Shown piece by piece: positions 57,901 through 64,000 of a stretch of DNA of 64,000 nt. Each line of letters starts with the position of its first letter. Position 1 is the first letter of the stretch. The DNA comes from Bacteroidetes bacterium UBA1941 (GTDB lineage: Bacteria; Bacteroidota; Bacteroidia; Chitinophagales; LD1): the NCBI GenBank assembly GCA_002336805.1, contig DDEZ01000007.1, positions 1 to 64,000 on the forward strand, in the 5' to 3' direction. A program made the position numbers and the translations under genes. The notes below the pieces were generated by a model that was not told the origin of the DNA, did no database searches, and saw only the letters and a program-made list of their open reading frames with translations.

Positions 57901-58301
57901 ACAAAGACCTCAATGAGATCAAAAATGAGGAAGATCTGGCTGCGTATGAGGATAAACTCATCGATCGCTTCGGCAAGGTGCCAAAGCAGATACACGAACT
58001 TTTCAATGGCGTGAGGCTGAAGTGGATAGCGACTAAACTAGGCATGGAGCAAATGATCATAAAGAATCGTCATCTCCGCTGCTACTTTATATCCAATCAA
58101 TCGTCTTCTTTCTACTCATCTCCTGCATTTGCTAAGATCATGCAGTACGTACAGAAACATAAGCAGGGCATCTATTTGCGCGAGACGGATAAGTATCTGG
58201 TACTACACGTGGAGGGCATAGGGTCTATGAAGCAGGCTTCACAGAAACTGAAAGAAGTAAGCGACTACGTATATGGGCAAAGTAGTGAGCCTACAGCCTA
58301 G
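54912..58301 (+). CDS. mfd: Transcription-repair coupling factor
   Basis: A DNA translocase that removes stalled RNA polymerase from lesions and recruits UvrA. It has 1129 residues, the expected length. Layout: UvrB-like N-terminal region (about 1-350), CarD-like RNA polymerase-binding domain (about 430-500: LKPGDYVTHIDHGVGVFSGLEKI), helicase motor (Walker A CGDVGFGKTEVAIRAAF, DEEQKFGVQ, TATPIPRTLQFSM, LLATNIIEAGIDIPNANTII, QLRGRVGRSN) and the C-terminal TRCF domain. Its TAG stop shares bases with the TAG stop of the convergent PNGase-like gene: CTAG at 58298-58301. It is a single gene. Confidence 0.97.
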   Translation: MNIDEIIERYAESDGLQRLRELLKQSEADISLSGMTGSQESFVAAAAFRTTEYNHLFIMNDKEEAAYFQNNLTALLTHKDVFFFPDSFKRPQAFEELNNNNVLLRTEAVNRLSNPSSRAELAVTYPEALFEKAVKKEKLEEQTLRIKTGEKLDIDFMIELLVDFEFERVDFVYEPGQFSIRGGIIDIFSFGNEQPYRIELFDTDVESIRTFDPNTQLSVKKISSITIVPNMQTHFTNESKASVFEVFNDNTIIWIKDAQLLIDQLDDTMAKAEKFKEKQKNLSDLDERHPLREGDPAEVFVSSGDLTRQLKRFRIIEFGGGNFYRTDKKVQFNSKPQPSFNKNFELLIADLKANDENGIVNLVFSDNAKQIERFYAIFEDLKTKVPFTPVYVAIHQGFIDTDLQIAFYTDHQIFNRYHKYNLKQGFSRDTQLLLKTLRELKPGDYVTHIDHGVGVFSGLEKIDSGGQKQEAVRLIYAGNDILYVGIQSLHKISKYVGKEGEAPRVHKLGTDTWANLKKKTKKKIKEIAFDLIQLYAKRKTHKGFAFSKDNYMQTELEASFMYEDTPDQAKATEDVKRDMERMSPMDRLVCGDVGFGKTEVAIRAAFKAVLDGKQVAVMVPTTILAMQHQKTFKERLADFPIEIDYLNRFKTGKDKKETIQKLAEGKTNIIIGTQALVGKSVKFKDLGLMIIDEEQKFGVQVKETLKELKANIDSLTLTATPIPRTLQFSMMGARDLSIINTAPPNRQPITTEVHPLNPDIIREAIEFEVYRGGQVFFIHNRVKDITEVKTMLNKIVPNIDIGVAHGQLEGEKLEEVLLQFVNKQFDVLLATNIIEAGIDIPNANTIIINNAHQFGLSDLHQLRGRVGRSNKHAFCYLLAPPKHSLTQEAKQRLKTIEEFAELGSGFNIAMRDMDIRGAGNLLGGEQSGFIAEIGYDVYHKILDEAVRELKESDFKELYAEELQETQEYSKECSIETDLEMLIPDEYVRNSAERMTLYKDLNEIKNEEDLAAYEDKLIDRFGKVPKQIHELFNGVRLKWIATKLGMEQMIIKNRHLRCYFISNQSSSFYSSPAFAKIMQYVQKHKQGIYLRETDKYLVLHVEGIGSMKQASQKLKEVSDYVYGQSSEPTA

Positions 58302-60505
58302 TTTTTCACGACTTTGAATGCATGGTTATTTTGCGTGCCGATATTGAGCAGATATATTCCACTCGAAAGCTCTGCTATAGAAACACGGGTTCCCTCTGAG
58401 CTCAGCTGACCATGGGCCACTACTCTTCCTGTCATATCGGTCAGGATATATATCGCTCCTATGAGCTCGCTATTGGCACTTATGGTAAATTCATTCTGCG
58501 CAGGATTTGGCGCTACGGATACCAGAGAGAGGTCGCTGACCTCAGTCACACCCACATTGATCACTGCATAGTTGGCAGAGTTGCTGCTGCAGTCTCCGCC
58601 GTCGGTTACTTTTACTGTGTAGTTGCCATTGCTGCTTATCTCATAGGTGTTGCTTGTAGCGCCACTTATGAGAGTACCGTTGCGATACCATTGGTATGTA
58701 CCGGCGCTTGTAGCAGTCAGTGTATTGCCATTTCTACTGATCACCGGTGCATCCATCTGGCACACACCCATAGTAGTAAAATACTGTGTAAACCCACAAC
58801 CAAAGTCATCATGGTAAGTGCCCGAATACACGTTGCCATTTAGCGGGATATTCACATTGTTATTAAAATCCCTGACCACAATAGAGCCGGCATGATAGCC
58901 AGACTGCCCATCGAGCGGCCACCAGTGCAGGCCAGCGCAGGCCGCTGTATTTACACGAAGGGCGTAAAAACCTGCACCTGTCAGATTGATAGTATCCTTA
59001 TAGCTGGCAAATGTATTGAGATTGCTCCGGGAAGCCACTACAGCTCCATTGGCATCTATGATATCCCAGCTCGCGTCACTGGCGCCACTGCCCCAATCTG
59101 ACAGGATAGGATCTGCATTTGCTGCCAGGCTACTAGTGGTCAGATTGATAGCAAACTGCGATGGCCAGGTCGGGGCTATATTGAATGTAGAGGTCAGATT
59201 ATCGTTGCTCGGGTCATTATCCTGTACTCCATTCACCTGCATTATCTTCACAGCAAAACCCTGCGACCCTGTCACTCCATTCATCGACAGATTAGTAATA
59301 GCCTGCAAGGCGGGCATGACAATAGTAACATTTGTAAGCGGTGGTATATTGCCTGTCCAGATAAATTGAGACTGATCTGAATCCTGCACGCCATACTGGA
59401 AAAGTATAGAGGTCACTGGTGTACTCCCTGTGTTACGCACTGTGATCACAGGCTTGCTGGCCAGTGGATTTTCCCTCTTATACCACTCAAAAGATGATGG
59501 TGATATGATCTCCTCGAGAGACGCGTCCAAAGTGTGGTTTAACGCGCCATAAGATACTACGGAACCTTCCAGCGTATAGCTGCCATAGTTTGCAGTACCA
59601 TCATAGCTATCATCAAAATTGAGGTCGACATCATACGGGCTGCCAGGAGTGGCGCCGGTCATCTTATATCTGCCTACTGTCACCTTGCCGCCGGGACACC
59701 AGTTGCCCGACCTGTGAAATGCCCACGTACCACCCTGTGGATATACTTCATTAGTACCACAGACGACATTCATATTTTGCTGACCTACCGTTGAATTATT
59801 TACCGCCACGCTATAAGTATGTCCCACACCTGAGAAATCAAACTCGCAGCAGCCTGTAGCATCATCTTGGCCATGACCGGTGATAGCCACTTTCATCTCG
59901 GCACTCTGTGCTGTAGCCGGCATCGTGAGTGTGATCGGCTTGATATTGCTATCGATCAGGTTAGCCAGATTGCCATAGCTAAATCCCCCGCTCCATAGCT
60001 TGTTGATCTGTACTACATTCCTCTCTGGAGTGCCTTCTATGAAAGCGAATTTGACATCCAGTGTGAATCCTCCGGAATACCCTGAATAGTGCACCCGTAC
60101 CAGAGCTGTATCTTGTAGTTGCTTTGCATAATCAGTGACATCAAAAATATAATGCTGCTTCCATGATGGTCCGAAACCCGGTGTACCGGTAGTAGCATAA
60201 GGTGTGATGAAGCGTGAGATCTCCAGTGTATCTCCACCCTTGGTCATGATATAGTTCTCCAGATCGTAGTCCCACTGATGGCAGTACTGCGTGCCGGCAG
60301 GACAGTTGTACTGGCCCAGTGTCATGATCATATAGATCTTCCGATATGTCTTGGATCCATCGGGGAATACCGCCGTGCTGTCATAATTATTGTACCAGCT
60401 CAGCTGTACATTCTGTGCCTGTACCCATGTGGTATCGCCCACATTTGCTTTTGCAAAATGGCCAAATGATATGAGTAGGAGAATCAGGTAAATAACTTTG
60501 CGCAT
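58298..60505 (-). CDS. Peptide-N-glycosidase F-like exported protein with T9SS type A tail
   Basis: A 735-residue exported protein. After a signal peptide (1-20) comes a two-domain region (about 50-330) resembling PNGase F of Elizabethkingia, which removes N-glycans from glycoproteins. It has CHQWDYDLENYIM with Asp79 at the position of its catalytic Asp, EISRFITPY, FDVTDYAKQLQDT, and GCCEFDFSGVGHTYSV with Glu221 at the position of a second catalytic acid. WCPGGKV matches another PNGase F segment. A third acid of PNGase F is not evident, so activity is not certain. An Ig-like region (about 340-650) and a Por secretion tail (VAPNPAQNEFTI, AELSSGIYLLNI, KVVKN) complete it. It overlaps the mfd stop by the CTAG tetramer. 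Confidence 0.8.
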   Translation of the reverse strand: MRKVIYLILLLISFGHFAKANVGDTTWVQAQNVQLSWYNNYDSTAVFPDGSKTYRKIYMIMTLGQYNCPAGTQYCHQWDYDLENYIMTKGGDTLEISRFITPYATTGTPGFGPSWKQHYIFDVTDYAKQLQDTALVRVHYSGYSGGFTLDVKFAFIEGTPERNVVQINKLWSGGFSYGNLANLIDSNIKPITLTMPATAQSAEMKVAITGHGQDDATGCCEFDFSGVGHTYSVAVNNSTVGQQNMNVVCGTNEVYPQGGTWAFHRSGNWCPGGKVTVGRYKMTGATPGSPYDVDLNFDDSYDGTANYGSYTLEGSVVSYGALNHTLDASLEEIISPSSFEWYKRENPLASKPVITVRNTGSTPVTSILFQYGVQDSDQSQFIWTGNIPPLTNVTIVMPALQAITNLSMNGVTGSQGFAVKIMQVNGVQDNDPSNDNLTSTFNIAPTWPSQFAINLTTSSLAANADPILSDWGSGASDASWDIIDANGAVVASRSNLNTFASYKDTINLTGAGFYALRVNTAACAGLHWWPLDGQSGYHAGSIVVRDFNNNVNIPLNGNVYSGTYHDDFGCGFTQYFTTMGVCQMDAPVISRNGNTLTATSAGTYQWYRNGTLISGATSNTYEISSNGNYTVKVTDGGDCSSNSANYAVINVGVTEVSDLSLVSVAPNPAQNEFTISANSELIGAIYILTDMTGRVVAHGQLSSEGTRVSIAELSSGIYLLNIGTQNNHAFKVVKN

Positions 60506-60572
60506 CTGAATTTTATTTTCAGCGTCAAAGTAACCAAAATTTAAAAGCAGATGCGAATGATGAGCGGAATAA

Positions 60573-61091
60573 TCAGAGGTACCGCTCCCTGATCACGCCG
60601 AGATGGTGTATCTCATGGCCGGGGATAATGTATGCCAAAGAGCGCACCGATATCTCCTGCCCATTGGCTATGCCCGTACGACCCAGCATTTCTGGGGTGA
60701 GATTCTCAAAAAAGGTAATGGTAGACGCCCGCAACGCTCTATATTCATCCATGATACTTTCTACGGACCTGTCTGAAGCACCAGAATTTGGCACGTATTC
60801 GTCCTCATCAAAGCCAGGTAACCCTGTCGTATCTCCCCTGGAGAAACGTAAAGCCCTGTATGCGAAAATACGCTCTGCATCCATCAGGTGTACTAATAGC
60901 TCCTTTATTGACCACTTGCCAGGCTGATAGCGGTAGTTGAGTTTCTCAGTCGGCAGAGATGTGATCAGCACCTCTACATCGGATAGGCCCTTTCTTAAAA
61001 GATCGATAAGGTCATCGCCTGCAGTGCGCGAGATGTAGGTGTGATAATACTCTGGATATTCTCCCTTCTGAGGTCTTGAAAAACCGCTCAT
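60573..61091 (-). CDS. DinB family protein
   Basis: A 172-residue four-helix-bundle protein of the DinB/YfiT type. Its three metal-binding histidines are His68 (LLVHLMDAERIFAYRALRFS) and His159-X3-His163 (GHEIHH). Family members are metal-dependent, some acting as thiol S-transferases (mycothiol or bacillithiol), others unknown. No signal peptide. The start codon lies two bases after the stop of the small exported protein gene (61094-61366), so they are probably expressed together. It is followed after about 70 bp by the PNGase-like gene on the same strand. Confidence 0.9.
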   Translation of the reverse strand: MSGFSRPQKGEYPEYYHTYISRTAGDDLIDLLRKGLSDVEVLITSLPTEKLNYRYQPGKWSIKELLVHLMDAERIFAYRALRFSRGDTTGLPGFDEDEYVPNSGASDRSVESIMDEYRALRASTITFFENLTPEMLGRTGIANGQEISVRSLAYIIPGHEIHHLGVIRERYL

Positions 61092-61093
61092 GA

Positions 61094-61366
61094 TTATTTC
61101 GCGTCACGAGGGCTCTTTCCCGCGCTCATCACAGAGCCGGAAGATGCCGGCGCGACAGTACTTGCCGGCCTTTGTACAGTTCTTTTCTTGCTGGCAGACA
61201 TGGGAGATGTGCTGATTACCTCATTGCTCTCTGTACCAGCCTTTTTTACTTTTTCTTTCTTGGCAGAGGTTGGTTCTCCTTGACGGGATTCCTGCTGAGC
61301 GCAGGCGCCAGTACTGAAACCTATCAGGCCTACAGACAGACATATCGTAAAAACTATTGCTTTCAT
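61094..61366 (-). CDS. Small exported Lys/Ser-rich protein
   Basis: A 90-residue protein with a signal peptide (about 1-24, MKAIVFTICLSVGLIGFSTGACA) followed by a basic, Ser/Lys/Ala/Pro-rich, probably disordered remainder (KKEKVKKAGTESNEVISTSP, SKKRTVQRPASTVAPAS). No family is recognised. A lipobox is not clear (TGAC lacks a hydrophobic residue at -3), so a soluble periplasmic or secreted form is more likely. It starts 56 bp after the stop of the collagen-like gene but a strong hairpin lies between. Confidence 0.65.
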   Translation of the reverse strand: MKAIVFTICLSVGLIGFSTGACAQQESRQGEPTSAKKEKVKKAGTESNEVISTSPMSASKKRTVQRPASTVAPASSGSVMSAGKSPRDAK

Positions 61367-61383
61367 TTCTTTCTCTTTTAAAG

Positions 61384-61412
61384 CAGTCAGCCGGCTTGTG
61401 ACCGGCTGACTG
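61384..61412 (-). terminator. Terminator after the collagen-like gene
   Basis: CAGTCAGCCGG (61384-61394) and CCGGCTGACTG (61402-61412) form a perfect 11-pair stem with a seven-base loop. It is followed on the minus strand by CTTTAAAAG. It is located 10 bp past the stop codon at 61422. Confidence 0.85.
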
Positions 61413-61421
61413 AAGTTATAT

Positions 61422-63761
61422 TTAGTATTCTATCGCTGTGATAGTATAGTGATTAGCATCTGGATATGTGATCGGATCACAAATCAGAGGAGCGCCACCG
61501 TTTGCGGCATCACGCCTCCACTGGAGCGTCAGCGTATAGCTGGTACCCGGAGTCACAGTCACTGACTTCTGGAACGTCATATTCCATGTACTCACGATTC
61601 CGTATACATCGTCTATATCCTCACCTGCTGTATTGCTACCACCTTGAGATGTACCATTCAGGAGTACCCTTGAGAATACATTCTGCTGAGGGAAATATGT
61701 AGCATTGCTGATACCAGCCAGCGAGTATGAGATGAGCATGTTGCTCTTAGTAGCGGTAAATGTAAGCGTGAGACCTATATTCGTGTAAGCTACGGAGCCT
61801 GTACCAGACAGATTGGCTGCAGCGCTACCCGAAGCAGAGTGTATCAAAGCACCAGGACCAGTAGGGCCAGTAGGGCCAGATGTACCTGCTGCACCTGTAG
61901 GTCCCGCAGGACCGGTAGCACCAGCGGCACCAGTAGCTCCAGCTGCTCCGGCAGCACCTGTAGGACCAGCTGCACCGGCAGGACCGGTAGCACCAGCGGT
62001 GCCCGCAGCACCTGTAGGACCAGCGGCACCAGCAGGACCAGTAGCGCCGGCAGGACCAGTAGCACCAGCGGCTCCGGCAGGACCGGTAGCACCAGCGGCG
62101 CCAGCAGCACCAGCAGGACCAGTAGCACCAGCGGCACCGGCAGCTCCTGTAGGACCAGCTGCACCAGCAGGACCGGTAGCACCAGCGGCGCCAGCAGCAC
62201 CTGTAGGACCAGCGGCACCGGCAGGACCGGTAGCACCAGCGGCGCCAGCAGCACCTGTAGGACCAGCGGCACCGGCAGGACCAGTAGCACCAGCGGCACC
62301 GGCAGCTCCTGTAGGACCAGCTGCACCGGCAGGACCAGTAGGGCCAGCAGCGCCCGCAGGACCAGTAGCACCTGTAGCGCCGGTAGGACCGTTTGTACCT
62401 ATCGGACCTTGAGCACCTATCGGACCTTGGGGACCTGTAGCGCCATCTGCACCAGCAGGACCTGTAGCACCTGCACCTGTAGGACCGGCAGCGCCGGCAG
62501 GACCAGTAGCTCCATCAGCACCTGTAGGACCGGCAGGACCAGCAGGGCCGGCAGGACCAGTAGGGCCATCAGCACCTGTATTACCTTGAGGACCAGTCAC
62601 TCCATCAGCACCGGCAGGACCGGTGGGGCCAGTAGCACCTGCTCCGGTAGGGCCAGCGGGACCAGTAGCACCATCAGCGCCGGCAGGGCCTGTAGCACCA
62701 TCTGCACCAGCAGGGCCTGTAGCACCAGCACCTGTAGGGCCGGCAGGACCAGTAGCACCGGCTGCACCAGCTGGACCGGTAGCACCATCTGCGCCGGCAG
62801 GACCAGTAGCACCTACACCAGTAGGGCCCGCAGGGCCAGTAGCACCAGCCGGGCCAGTAGCACCATCTACACCAGTAGGACCTGTAGTACCCACACCAGT
62901 AGGACCTGCAGGACCAGTAGCACCCACAGCACCGGCAGGACCAGTAGCACCGTCAGCGCCGGTAGGACCAGCGAGACCAGTAGCACCAGCAGGACCAGTA
63001 GCACCTGCAGGGCCAGTCAGACCTTGAGGGCCAGTAGCACCGGCGGTACCGGTAGGGCCAGCTAAGCCAGTAGCTCCGGCAGGACCCGTAGGACCTGTAG
63101 GGCCAGTCAATCCATCAGCACCAGTCGGACCAGTAGTACCTACACCAGTAGGACCCGCAGGGCCAGTAGCACCCACAGCACCAGCTGGACCAGTAGTACC
63201 GGCCGCTCCCGTAGGGCCAGCCAGACCAGTAGCACCAGCAGGGCCGGTAGCACCTACGGCACCAGTAGCACCGGTAGCGCCTACAGTACCTGTAGGGCCG
63301 GTAGCACCTGCGCCTGTGGCACCGGTAGCACCAGTAGCACCATTGCTACCCGTAGCACCAGTAGCGCCTACGGCACCGGTAGCACCAGTAGCACCCGCGC
63401 CTGTAGGGCCGGTAGCACCAGCTGGACCTACAGCACCTGTAGCTCCACCCGGACCGGTAGGACCAGTAGCACCTACGCCAGCCTGGCACATACTTACCCA
63501 GGCTGTTGTGCCATTATTCCAGTAGAAAAAGCAACCCACGGTCTTATCGTAGACCATGAGACCATCTTCGGAGGGACCTGTTACTATTGCAAGCCTCTGG
63601 GCTGTAGTAAGTCTCGGGGTCAGGAAGCCAGTACTATCTGACTTCAACTCTAATACCGCCTTGGGGTTTGGCGTCAATGTTCCTATACCGACATTGTTTT
63701 GCGCGCGGAGTGCGACGCTCACCAATGCCAGAAAGGTAAGGAGTGTTAAGGTTTTTTGCAT
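61422..63761 (-). CDS. Exported collagen-like protein with about 180 Gly-X-Y triplets
   Basis: A 779-residue protein. Residues 1-20 are a signal peptide (MQKTLTLLTFLALVSVALRA). Residues 21-94 form a small domain seen at the start of many Bacteroidota surface fibres (NVGIGTLTPNPKAVLELKS, GFLTPRLTTAQRLAI, GLMVYDKTVGCFFYWNNGT). Residues ~95-637 are an uninterrupted Gly-X-Y run, dominated by GAT, GPT, GPA and GAA, which should form a collagen-type triple helix; it is Thr- and Ala-rich where animal collagen would have hydroxyproline. Residues 638-779 are a beta-rich head (SMLIS-like strands, VTVTPGTSYTLTLQWRRDA) similar in layout to C1q/TNF-like heads. No T9SS tail is visible. It starts 43 bp after the stop of a partial T9SS type B gene. 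Confidence 0.9.
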   Translation of the reverse strand: MQKTLTLLTFLALVSVALRAQNNVGIGTLTPNPKAVLELKSDSTGFLTPRLTTAQRLAIVTGPSEDGLMVYDKTVGCFFYWNNGTTAWVSMCQAGVGATGPTGPGGATGAVGPAGATGPTGAGATGATGAVGATGATGSNGATGATGATGAGATGPTGTVGATGATGAVGATGPAGATGLAGPTGAAGTTGPAGAVGATGPAGPTGVGTTGPTGADGLTGPTGPTGPAGATGLAGPTGTAGATGPQGLTGPAGATGPAGATGLAGPTGADGATGPAGAVGATGPAGPTGVGTTGPTGVDGATGPAGATGPAGPTGVGATGPAGADGATGPAGAAGATGPAGPTGAGATGPAGADGATGPAGADGATGPAGPTGAGATGPTGPAGADGVTGPQGNTGADGPTGPAGPAGPAGPTGADGATGPAGAAGPTGAGATGPAGADGATGPQGPIGAQGPIGTNGPTGATGATGPAGAAGPTGPAGAAGPTGAAGAAGATGPAGAAGPTGAAGAAGATGPAGAAGPTGAAGAAGATGPAGAAGPTGAAGAAGATGPAGAAGAAGATGPAGAAGATGPAGATGPAGAAGPTGAAGTAGATGPAGAAGPTGAAGAAGATGAAGATGPAGPTGAAGTSGPTGPTGPGALIHSASGSAAANLSGTGSVAYTNIGLTLTFTATKSNMLISYSLAGISNATYFPQQNVFSRVLLNGTSQGGSNTAGEDIDDVYGIVSTWNMTFQKSVTVTPGTSYTLTLQWRRDAANGGAPLICDPITYPDANHYTITAIEY
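61858..63480 (-). repeat. Gly-X-Y-coding 9-bp repeat tract
   Basis: About 1.6 kb of near-continuous nine-base units. Higher-order copies occur: units of 54 bp at 62167-62220 and 62221-62274 are identical, and those at 62113-62166 and 62275-62328 are identical to each other except for the last base. Confidence 0.93.
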
Positions 63762-63804
63762 GCTGGATTTAAGGTTTCGATTGGTTTATAGAGTTGAATT
63801 GTAT

Positions 63805-64000
63805 TTATCTTACCAGAGTTACGTTTCCTGATTCTGCCCTCGTGGTGGCACTGCCTTCTAACTGATATTCGATCTTCCACACATAGACGCCTATATCTTG
63901 GTTCACATTCTTATATTTTCCGTCCCATCCTTCTCCAATCCCATCAGTTTCATAGACCTTCTCGCCCCATCGGTCGAAAATTTGGAATGCAATTTTAGTC
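63805..64000 (-). CDS. T9SS type B surface protein, C-terminal fragment
   Basis: Only the last 65 codons are in the window. Read on the minus strand they give the gliding motility-associated C-terminal domain: AFQIFDRWGEKVYETDGIGE, GWDGKYKN, GVYVWKIEY and the terminal GNVTLVR before TAA (63807-63805). The same end (GNVTLLR) occurs in the 1198-residue protein at 22598. The rest of the gene lies beyond the right edge. It is upstream of the collagen-like gene on the same strand, 43 bp apart, so they may form an operon. Confidence 0.88.
   Translation of the reverse strand, partial: TKIAFQIFDRWGEKVYETDGIGEGWDGKYKNVNQDIGVYVWKIEYQLEGSATTRAESGNVTLVR

Noticed and set aside
18395..61366. Large antisense open frames over uvrA, mfd, the receptor gene and others
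   Set aside because: These are shadows of strongly coding genes on the opposite strand.
61813..63065. Long open frames on the plus strand across the collagen-like gene
   Set aside because: The nine-base Gly-X-Y repeat has no stop in several frames, so long frames arise automatically; the peptides are Ala/Pro/Val or Arg/Thr/Ser repeats with no start context.
61858..63480. Repeats that might look like a CRISPR array
   Set aside because: The units are 9 bp and 54 bp direct repeats in a coding frame, without spacers, palindromic repeats or cas genes.

Overview
The window comes from a Bacteroidota chromosome, probably order Chitinophagales or a close relative. The evidence is the conserved mutY-ssb-gldE-gldD block, three PorP/SprF proteins, several type IX secretion (T9SS) cargo tails (gliding-associated type B and Por-type A), a TonB-dependent receptor with a carboxypeptidase-like N-domain, a DUF4290 protein, and promoters of the Bacteroidota form TTTG-N19-TAnnTTTG. 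Family-level placement is inference; the 16S fragment at the left edge could settle it.

Layout. 1-282 is the 5' end of a 16S rRNA gene on the minus strand, followed by about 960 bp without genes that hold three candidate tandem rRNA promoters. 1.2-5.6 kb: a secreted prolyl oligopeptidase, a formylglycine sulfatase and a small protein. 5.7-9.3 kb: a PorP/SprF protein paired with a type B T9SS cargo protein, then an OmpA lipoprotein. 9.3-18.4 kb (plus strand): rlmD, a membrane TPR protein, mutY, ssb, gldE, a toxin-antitoxin pair whose toxin is frameshifted, gldD and a serine hydrolase lipoprotein. 18.4-27.5 kb: an rRNA pseudouridine synthase, a three-gene operon (beta-propeller/PKD type B cargo, PorP/SprF, OmpA/PD40) and a divergent third PorP/SprF. 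27.5-38.5 kb: HIT and greA, then an operon of TonB-dependent receptor, 1441-residue secreted protein and a PorV-like/OmpA fusion. 38.8-49.2 kb: uvrA, three exported proteins (one GldM-C-like), an ECF sigma factor with a one-pass membrane partner, pdxA and a leucyl aminopeptidase. 49.4-58.3 kb (plus): rsmA, a 2-hydroxyacid dehydrogenase, a UvrD/PcrA helicase, a DUF4290 protein with an Asn-rich tail, a GNAT acetyltransferase and mfd. 58.3-64 kb (minus): a PNGase F-like T9SS protein, a DinB-like protein, a small exported protein, a collagen-like protein with about 180 Gly-X-Y triplets and the C-terminus of another type B T9SS protein.

Two themes dominate. One is the cell surface: gliding and T9SS parts, PorP/SprF anchors, OmpA proteins that may bind peptidoglycan, and their large cargo. 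The other is DNA repair and housekeeping (mutY, ssb, uvrA, pcrA, mfd, greA, rsmA, rlmD). Several genes have a -7 element so close to the start codon that their mRNAs may be leaderless or nearly so. I found no CRISPR array, insertion sequence, prophage or tRNA. The least explained parts are the TonB/1441-residue/PorV-OmpA operon, the GldM-C-like gene cluster, the ECF-sigma/membrane-protein pair and the frameshifted toxin inside the gliding cluster.
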